A stretch of DNA of 64,000 bases from Reticulascus tulasneorum. Its lineage: Eukaryota; Ascomycota; Sordariomycetes; Glomerellales; Reticulascaceae. Location: assembly GCA_001557505.1 (NCBI GenBank), contig LSAX01000006.1:3162001-3226000 (forward strand), in the 5' to 3' direction. The first letter of the stretch is position 1, and every line of letters begins with the position of its first letter. Position numbers and translations under genes: made by a program. This document shows, piece after piece, positions 56,734 through 64,000 of the stretch. The notes under the pieces are model-generated. The model saw only the letters and a list, made by a program, of their open reading frames with translations. It ran no database searches and was not told the DNA's origin.

Positions 56734-59616
56734 TCACGTGTAATTGCCTGGCTTGATCTTATTTCCGTCACCAAGCTTGCCCTCTGGCCACCAATACTCA
56801 TGGAAAAGCTGGTTTTGACTGGTATCGGCATTGCGATTTACCCATCGAACAGGAAAGGTTACCGTGATGTTCGGGTAATCGACGGACCCCGTCGACTTGT
56901 CGATGCCGTGCACGGTACCGACATAGCCATTTTGGCCAGGCTTCAGGGGCCAAGACCATTTGCGTTCGGTCCAGTCGGATTCGAAGATCTGGAGGCGGTT
57001 TCGATTAGCAACTGTTTTCTCTCGCAACTTCCAAGTCCCGGGGGGGGGGGAGGGGGATGTTGGCTTTCCGGTCCACTTCTTGGTTCTGGAAACGGACTAC
57101 ATATAGAAGAAGAAGATATCGGTGTAATGGGCACCAAAAAAAAAACTTTGATAAACTTACATCCCATCTAATCTGGGCAGATCCCCACTTAAGCCGGGTG
57201 ACGATACGTGGGAAGTCAAGCGTGGCGTCGCTATAGTTGAACGTGAAAGTGAAGTCCTGTTCGATTGGGGTGTTCGCTACCGTGGAGACAGCAGTGGGGA
57301 AGCCGGCGCGGTAGATGGGCGCCACGACAGCTTTGAGATTAGCACCGAGCCCGAAGTATGGCACAGAGAGCTCCTCGCCATTGCTGCCCTTGATCCGGAT
57401 ATTACCACTGTACGCGGGTAGTGCAGCAGCATTCCAACCTTTGGTGCTGGGATTGGCAAAGTTGACCGATACTTTCTTGCTCTGGCCAGGCTTGAGCGTG
57501 AAGCCCTTGGGGAGGTTCACATCGACCTCGAGTTTGATGGCCTCCAGCTCTGCCCAGGTCTTGACTCGGCAGTCGCCATCGGGGCAGGTGTAGGTCTCGA
57601 GGCCGGCGGCAGGGGCGTGGCTAAAGGTGTAGTCAATGTTCTCAACGCCGTTGTTGGTCAAGGTGATGTCGTGGTAGCGACTGAAGTAATGTGTGTCATT
57701 GAGGCTCATAGTCTCAAAGTCGAGCTGCGTATTATAGTTAAGGACCTTCCAGCCGTCAATGAGACCCGAGCCGACTTGCTCGACTGGAGCCGTGAAGTTG
57801 GGATCGACGACTCCGCCATGATACCAGGGGATGGCCTGTCCGCTGCTAATGATACGACGGCCCAAGGTGCGAGCCCAGTCCTTGCCATTTGCCTTGCGAC
57901 CTCCGTTCTTCCCAACCCACAAGGCGGCGACGCCGGCAACGTAGGGGCAGGCCATGGATGTACCCGAGAGGACGGCATAGCCGTCGTCGAGATACGTTGA
58001 GTAGATCTGACCCCCCGGAGCACCGACATCTGGTTTAACGGTCAAATCGTTCGCGGCACCCCAAGAAGTAAAATCGCTGGCCTTACCGGCAGCGGGCCAG
58101 TCGATATAGGTTGGAACCTCCGAATCGGCCGAGAAGTTGCCTGTGACGTTACCGCCGGCCTTCACAACCTCGATGATCTTGGCACCGGTCTCGGCCGTGA
58201 GCATGGCGGCGAGAACCCCTGAAATGCTTGCTGGGGTGGTGATGGTGCCGGCGTTGTTATAGAACAGAACATACTTAGCGCCGAGAGCGGCCAGGTTTTG
58301 CGTCTTGATGACAAACGTGCAGGTGCCACGTCTCACAAGAGGGATGACCCCGTCGAGCCTGGGTGTGCCGGCGGGATACGGTGTGCAGGCGTCATCGGGA
58401 ACGGTTGTGTCCAGATTAAGCGGGCGGATCTCCCAGCCATTAACAGCCGTGGGGAAATTATCGGTCGCAGGAAGGTAAGCCTCCGTGGCCGTAGTGGTAG
58501 TGCCGACAGCTGGGCTGTAGGTGGCTTGCCACGACTTGGCCGGCAGCTTCTCGGCCGAGATAGACGCCACGGCCAATACGTCCTTCCCCGAAGCGCCAGT
58601 GCTACCGAAGAAAGGACCAGCATTGCCTTCATTGCCGGCCGAGATAGAGACAAAGACTCCATCGCCTACCAGCCTATCTGCTACGATGGCCCAGGCATTT
58701 TGCGGCCACCCGTTGAAGTTACCGATACTGCAGGTGATGATGTCGCAGCCGTCTGCGGCAGCCATGAGGAAGGCATCAATCACCGTTTCATCGTCCGAAT
58801 CGGCATAGCCTTCGGCCGAAAATACCTTGTATATACGAAGGTTGGCCTTTGGTGCAACGCCGCTCCAGTAGTCATTCTCGCCAGCGACAATGCCTGCCAC
58901 GTGAGTGCCATGGCCTTCATACATGTTAGTTACGCAGCCGGTAGATATGGAGACCCTCTCGGTAGGAGTAGCTGATCACTTACCTTGGTTATCGCTGGGG
59001 TCGGAGTCCGGTGCCTTCTGTAGGCCCGGGCGCCATGGTGCGTCGCCTACAAAGTCGTAGCCGCCGAGAACTTTGCAATCGGGACCGATGCAGCCTCCTA
59101 ACTACAGAGCCGCCTTCGAGTAAGCATACAGGCTCTGGGAATTGCGACGGTGAAGGGGACGAAGTAACTCACAGCGGGGTGTTCGTACCAAGCACCGGTG
59201 TCAACAACACCAACCACGGCACCTTCGCCAAGGATACCGGCATCGTGCAGCTTGCTAACGCCTGTTGTGTTGTGGATCATATAATCGTTCGGCTTGAAAG
59301 GAGCTGCCTGTGCCTGGGCCTGCGAGGGCTCAAGCTTGTAGATGTTGTTGCGCCACACATTCGCCACCTCGGGCAGGGCAATCAAGCCGTCGAGGTTGAA
59401 GGCCTCAGTCTCGATGCTGGCGCCTGAGAAGACGGCGCTGTTGTAAGTCTTGCGCACTTGAATATCGCCCTTGCTCTCCAGGGTATCGCGTGTTCTGAGC
59501 ACGTCACTGTTTGTCGCATACTCGACAATATACTGATTTGGTCGAAAGTTCTGCCCAATTGCAGTATCAACGAGCCCAATTGCCAGCCAGACGGCAGCAA
59601 TGCGTAGGGAAGGCAT
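56734..59616 (-). CDS. Secreted subtilisin-like serine protease (S8) with PA insert
   Basis: Four exons (59616-59173, 59101-58984, 58914-57161, 56988-56734) give 856 residues. The start is at MPSLRIAAVWLAIGLV (signal peptide); a Met 12 codons upstream is less likely. An inhibitor-type propeptide (QYIVEYATNSDVLRTRDTL) is followed by the catalytic domain: Asp139 in VVGVVDTGAWY, His189 in GHGTHVAG (created at splice 2), oxyanion Asn in SISAGNEGNAG and Ser507 in SGTSMACPYVAG. A PA-like insert lies roughly at residues 360-445 (TCTFVIKTQNLAALGAKYV). The C-terminal beta domain contains YDITLTNNGVENIDYTF-like segments and RWD|IFESDWTERKW. The stop after KPGNYT makes the tail shorter than in many relatives. 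Intron 3 (172 nt) holds an 11-base G run and a 10-base A run. Role: extracellular protein degradation. Confidence 0.93.
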
Positions 59617-59691
59617 CTTTGACACGAGAGTGAAGACTTGGCTGCACAGCAAACTGCGCGCGTTGCATGGCTCGGTGGAAAATGTCCGTGG

Positions 59692-59697
59692 CTTATA
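59692..59697 (-). promoter_or_regulatory. TATA-like element of the subtilisin gene
   Basis: TATAAG on the minus strand lies about 76 bases upstream of the chosen start, matching core-promoter spacing and supporting the internal Met. Confidence 0.45.
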
Positions 59698-61528
59698 AGG
59701 GAGGCTGCTCGGAGTGACCTTCTACATTAGGCAGGCAACGACCTATCAGAGCTACATGATCAATTGATGGAACAGGCTAGTTCTGTTCGCAAATAGAGAA
59801 GGTCTGGAATGGATTTGCGGGCCTTTAATATATGCTTGGACGGGCCGGGATGGGGCACGGGGGCACAGGGCCTGGCCTGAGATAATTATAGCGGACTCTG
59901 TTTGTAACGTACGCCGTTAGCAGTGGCACAGGAATTAATTGGGTAGTATCCCTTCGCTGGTCAGAAGGCTTTGTCCACTTATGCAAGGTACGGACGTAGA
60001 GTCTCCACTAACCCTGTGCGCCCTTTTTTAAGACAAAGACACTGAAGACCTTCTAAAGTACACTGTCTTTATGGGCTGCTGCAGCTGTAACTCCCCCTGC
60101 GTTCGTGTATGATGTGCTGTTATATTGTTCATGGGTTTTAAACGGACTGTATCCCTGCCTAGCTAGTACTTCCGTGGACCCTGCCGCCAGTCGAAGGGAT
60201 AGTCCCATCCATGGTGAATCAAACTGTGGTGCGATCTGAAAGGTTACTATTATGTGTAGTATCCTACCCAGCCAGACCGACATCCTCCTGTACACATCTC
60301 CCGCTTGCCTCCTAGTATCCCAGATGAGCTAACTAACTCCTACCTTGCTTACCGTCTCAAGCTGACCGGTCTTGCCCAGCAAGTATAGAATTCGCGATGC
60401 CCGGCGCCATCCCCAGCGTACCACCCGTTCCTCAACTAATCAAGTCGAGCTGCACGTACCACTGTCTGCCACCGGTCAATACCTCACAAGAGGAGGGCTA
60501 AGTTCTAGCATCTGTGCAAAGCTATCTAACGTAGTCTATATTCAATGGCACAAAGTGTTCAATGCTGAAGCTTTTGAGTACCACAGTGTAACTAACTTTC
60601 TTACCTATTCCAACAACAGCGCCCTTACATTATTCCTAAGACCAGGGAGTCTTGACGGGTAATGAACGCTGACAAGTGTCCTTTTGGCGAAGATTTCGTG
60701 TCTCTGCTACTTCGGCCAGGGATGAAGCAATTCAGATATTTTCCATGGCGCAGTGATTTAGGGTACCTGCGGTGTGTTCTGGGTAATTATCCGGTGGCTT
60801 AAGCCAAAACTGGGTCGTCTAGATTAACCTAGCATGGGCTAACAGAAGTGGGTAACGGTCGTTTGATCCGACATGCATCCAGATTGAGGAGAGTCCCGAA
60901 CTTTAGCGACCACATTGGCAATTGCCACCAAAGGACTAATGAAAACCACGTGTCCACACGAATGACGCTCATATTATGCAGGCAAATGATGAAATGAATG
61001 GCGCTGATTTGTGATATCTCCTGATCTATCTGGTTGGCGGCAAATCCTTCTGGTATCTCAAGACAAATGACGGGAGCTCTAACCTGTAATTGGAAGATGG
61101 CTTTAAGGTAGGTCATGGTCAATCAGCTCCCACTTGTTAGCTGCAGAGTAATTAAGTGTTGGTCATCATCCAGTCCAAGCCATGTGCAAAATTCGGGGGT
61201 TAGACTGCATCCCTTGTCCCGCTTACGGAGCTCCCAACTTCCTTCTTTCGCCAGCATAATCATTTTTGCCGCTCCGTACCAGCCTATTTCGTTTTGGGTG
61301 CATTAACACGTACTTCCGTTTATCACAGACTCGGATCGGTGCGCATGTTGAAACTTAGAGAATCTGATGTACAGAGCACAAAGAAAACCACGAGTACTGG
61401 TCTTTGTCGGCTTTGGTGGGAGAAGACAAGAGGGATGTAAACATACTTATATTCAGATACTTATATTCAGTAGTTCCAGGTCTTTCGTGACTCAACACCA
61501 TGCTCTACCAGCCATGACTATTTGAATG
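59698..61528. other. Gene-free spacer of about 1.8 kb
   Basis: No supported gene; frames on both strands under 100 codons have no domain. A perfect 14-base duplication of ATACTTATATTCAG is near 61443-61471. Confidence 0.4.
61443..61471 (+). repeat. Tandem duplication of ATACTTATATTCAG
   Basis: Two adjacent copies with one base between them. It is too short to indicate a class of element. Confidence 0.7.
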
Positions 61529-62833
61529 CTAGGCGAAGGCTGGGTCGTATCCTCCAAGCGGAGACGACGGCGAGACTAGCTTCAGCCTCTCCTGAACAAC
61601 CTTTACTTCGGCCTCATCCACCGGCTTGCCTTGTGCCGCCGCCTCGTGCAGATGATTTAGTATCCAGAGCTGATCATCGAGTTCGGGATACTCAATCGGG
61701 GAAAACGTATCGGGCCACGTAAACCGTGGAGGCAATAGCATTTCATACTTGTTTCTAAAAATCTGGCAATACTTTGTGGCATGATATGGGTCGTATCGCG
61801 GGCGATTGAACTTGGTTGCGTGAATGGGAATAGGGCAAGGAGCGTTGCTGGTTTTCGATGTCAAGAAGACAATTAAACCTTGAAACTGATCTGGAAGAAG
61901 AGGATATATGGTATTGGGTCCTAGTCGAAGAGAACCATGAAGGTATACCTCCTTACTCTTCAGTATCAGTGTTAATGTGAAGTCATCTCTCGTGATTCTG
62001 GACCCACACTCACCTCGGCATCACGATCACTTCGGTCAAATAGCACAACTCCACCAAAGATTTTGGCTTCCGCCCAGTATCCGACTATGTCGGATATGCT
62101 ATGCGGATATTGCTCATGTACCACGTATGCTCGATGATAGAACGGAACAGGAGGTTCGATTGGGTAGAATTGGAACTTTTCGCACCCAGCATCCATTTGT
62201 CGTTGTTCTTCCGAGATCCAGATGCTATACTCCTCGGCATGACTACTACCTTCAAGTTGATACAAGAGTCTGGCAATTTGATGGCAAGCCACTGCGGCCA
62301 TCTCAATTAATGCAAGATAGAAAGCTCTGCTTCCGGGTGTCGCATTTTGAAAAGCCTGGAGGACCTTGTTTTCGTCACTCCGTTAGAACCATGATTTGAT
62401 ATTAGAGGATTTATGGAATTACTTCTGGCTCGAACGTGAGTGACAAAGGATCGAAATCTGATCTGAAGGTGCGGACTCTATCGGTAATTCCTTTACATAG
62501 CGCATGGTGCTTCTGGGCAGGGTGATCCTTGGTCTTCCCGAGTGAATGAAAGTCATAGAACGACTCGATCGTTGGGAGCCCATCTATTATTTGACCAAAC
62601 GTAAATTCGGCAAGGTCTGTCCTGAGAATGTTGGACACTGCAGTTTTAAAAGCCTCCAAATGATCTCCGTCCAGGTTTTCTGCTGCTAGGGTGTCGGTAA
62701 TCGGGGCTCGAGGAGACGGCACCAGAGGGGTGATCTCTCCCTCTCGCAGAGCACGCATGATGAAGATATTATCTGAGAATGGATCTAGTAGTCTTAAGAA
62801 TGCTGCTTGAAGTTGAGCCGGCAGTATTGGCAT
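61529..62833 (-). CDS. Conserved-looking fungal hypothetical protein
   Basis: Three exons (62833-62423, 62364-62014, 61951-61529; introns 58 and 62 nt) give 394 residues. The start is MPILPAQLQAAFLRLLDPFS; the frame stays open another 30 codons upstream, so a further 5' exon is possible. The spliced sequence is strongly coding-like: FIMRALREGEITPL, VLQAFQNATPGSRAFYLALI, EEQRQMDAGCEKFQFYPIEP, AYVVHEQYPHSISDIVGYWA, EAKIFGGVVLFDRSDRDAE and YLHGSLRLGPNTIYPLLPDQ. It resembles an uncharacterised fungal family of roughly this length, but I cannot name a domain. No signal peptide or membrane helix. Confidence 0.65.
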
Positions 62834-63556
62834 CAGGCCGATATAAGTAACAGCATCTTGTGGTTCGGTGACATGTCGCGAATTGTCGAGTGAAGCAGAA
62901 GGCCCGTGCAGCCAAGGTTCGAGTTACCGCCCACAGATTCGGTCGCCATCTGCTGGCAGTTGCTCGGTTTCCATGATAGGCGGGACCATTGTGTCCTGTA
63001 CCACGACGAAATTTGAATAATTGCACACCGATATCGGGGTTGAATCCAATAGCTTGAACGATATCTGATGGAGGGATCACTTCAATACCTCTGAGGCAAT
63101 GAACGGGGTGTGAACGAAGAAGTAAAAGCATCATAATTATCGAGTGCCAAAATCATGTGGCTCAGGCGTAACTTACTTTTCATTGTCCAGGATTGCAATC
63201 CTTCAAGTGAAATAATGCTTGGACTGGTAGGATCCAACTGGATGGAGCGGTAAGAAACGTTGTCCCTCTCTGGCACTATCAATACAAACGTTGACAATAG
63301 ACTTGCTGTGAATAAGGTGTTGAAGCCGGATTCTACTCGCCCGTGTTTGGTCGGTCTTATAGAAGCAAAATGCCGCTGTTGCCCCCTTTTCAAGGTTTCC
63401 TGCCTTACTTTCTGATCTATGTATGTAAACAGCATCATGCCGGCAGGCGAACTCCCCTAACCACGACACATTGTAGCTAACCAGCGTGGTCAGGATGGTA
63501 TCTCGCCACTTGCGTACGGGCTGAGCTGCTACTTGCGATCGCCAACCTCAACACTC
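62834..63556. other. Intergenic region with no clear gene
   Basis: Two minus-strand frames (63082-63438, 62769-63134) overlap in different frames and could contain an upstream exon of the previous gene, but no consistent splicing was found. Confidence 0.35.
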
Positions 63557-63844
63557 AGCATATTCTCTGGACCGGCTCGGCCGGCGCCTAGCGCAGCACT
63601 TGCCCACTTGCTGGGCATATCCAACTTGTATGCGGCGGCCATTCGCTTGTGCACAGCATATAATGTGACGGACCCAAAGCTCTACTACCTGTCGATGTTT
63701 AGCCTTGTCATGGTAGTGTTCATGTGGGGCACTGAGGCGTTCGTTTACAAGTCCATGGGAAAGCCCGTGGCAGTCTATTCGGTTTCTGTTGCGGGCTCGG
63801 CCTGCGTTTGGATGTGACTGCAGCGCGATTGGTATCTTGGTTGA
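63557..63844 (+). pseudogene. Erg28-like ergosterol-biosynthesis scaffold, decayed
   Basis: The readable part starts around IFSGPARPAPSAALAHLLG and continues with LYAAAIRLCTAYNVTDPKLY, FSLVMVVFMWGTEAFVYKSM and VAGSACVWM, which match the C-terminal half of Erg28, a four-helix ER membrane protein that tethers C-4 demethylation enzymes. A TGA at 63815-63817 interrupts the frame, yet the next codons read LQRDWYLG and then stop; this is the type of tail expected for the family, so TGA probably replaced a Trp codon. The N-terminal transmembrane part is not found in frame; a different frame shows AIANLNTQ. Together this suggests a pseudogene or a paralogue in decay. A sequencing error remains possible. 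Confidence 0.6.
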
Positions 63845-64000
63845 GCTGGGAAGTTGATGGATTTGGCTTCTACATTGGATACTACCCATCTATTACATTC
63901 GGTGAAACCTGTGGACCCTTTAAACAGCTGGCTAGCAGTGAAGAATGACCTGTGGATTCTCAAGCAGCTGAAAACCTGGAGACATTTATAGGCTTCGGTA
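63845..64000. other. 3' end of window
   Basis: Only unsupported frames; nothing recognised. Confidence 0.4.

Noticed and set aside
58298..58975. 225-codon + strand frame
   Set aside because: Antisense shadow of the subtilisin catalytic domain.

Overview
This is a chromosomal stretch from a filamentous ascomycete (Pezizomycotina, probably a Sordariomycete; that rank is inferred from gene architecture only). The evidence is short GT..AG introns of about 47-230 nt with internal CTAAC/CTGAC branch sites, nuclear genes for eL13 and a mitochondrial ribosomal protein, Zn2Cys6 and other fungal-specific regulators, RTA1 and fungal cupredoxin families, and no operons. No tRNA, rRNA, CRISPR array or intact transposon was recognised. 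Exon coordinates below come from manual splicing, using frame continuity plus donor, branch and acceptor signals.

Layout. 0.6-10.6 kb: a tannase/feruloyl-esterase-type hydrolase, a coiled-coil hypothetical, a GNAT acetyltransferase, a secreted cupredoxin and a divergent Gna1-type glucosamine-6-phosphate acetyltransferase, separated by long gene-poor spacers. 10.6-26.6 kb is a denser housekeeping block: a 23-residue copper metallothionein, mitochondrial mL50, a Cys-rich membrane protein, DAHP synthase with a TGACTCA element upstream, a disordered protein with a Cys/His tail behind a long leader, a COX14-type assembly factor, ribosomal protein eL13 and an armadillo-type SmgGDS homologue. 28.3-34.4 kb is a small cluster-like group: two EthD-like/dimeric-barrel proteins, a beta-lactamase-fold serine hydrolase and a Zn2Cys6 regulator transcribed divergently from the hydrolase. 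34.9-41.5 kb: a WW-domain protein with paired CxxC motifs, a secretory-signal crotonase and a zinc-cluster-free fungal regulator.

About 2.9 kb of gene-free sequence (41.5-44.4 kb) precedes an alpha/beta hydrolase, an ankyrin protein with a fungal STAND-like N-terminus and a frame problem, and an RTA1-type membrane protein. A second gene-free block (51.3-53.9 kb) precedes a secreted LIP-family lipase and a secreted subtilisin. The window ends with a conserved hypothetical protein and a decayed Erg28-like gene.

The most unusual points are three GC-AG introns (two consecutive in the SmgGDS gene), a Gna1-like protein missing several family-conserved residues, an Erg28-like pseudogene whose tail stays readable past a TGA, an ankyrin gene that changes frame without a good intron, and a cupredoxin with Gln at the usual axial Met position. 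Nothing here amounts to a clearly undescribed system; the 28-34 kb group is the best candidate for an uncharacterised pathway.
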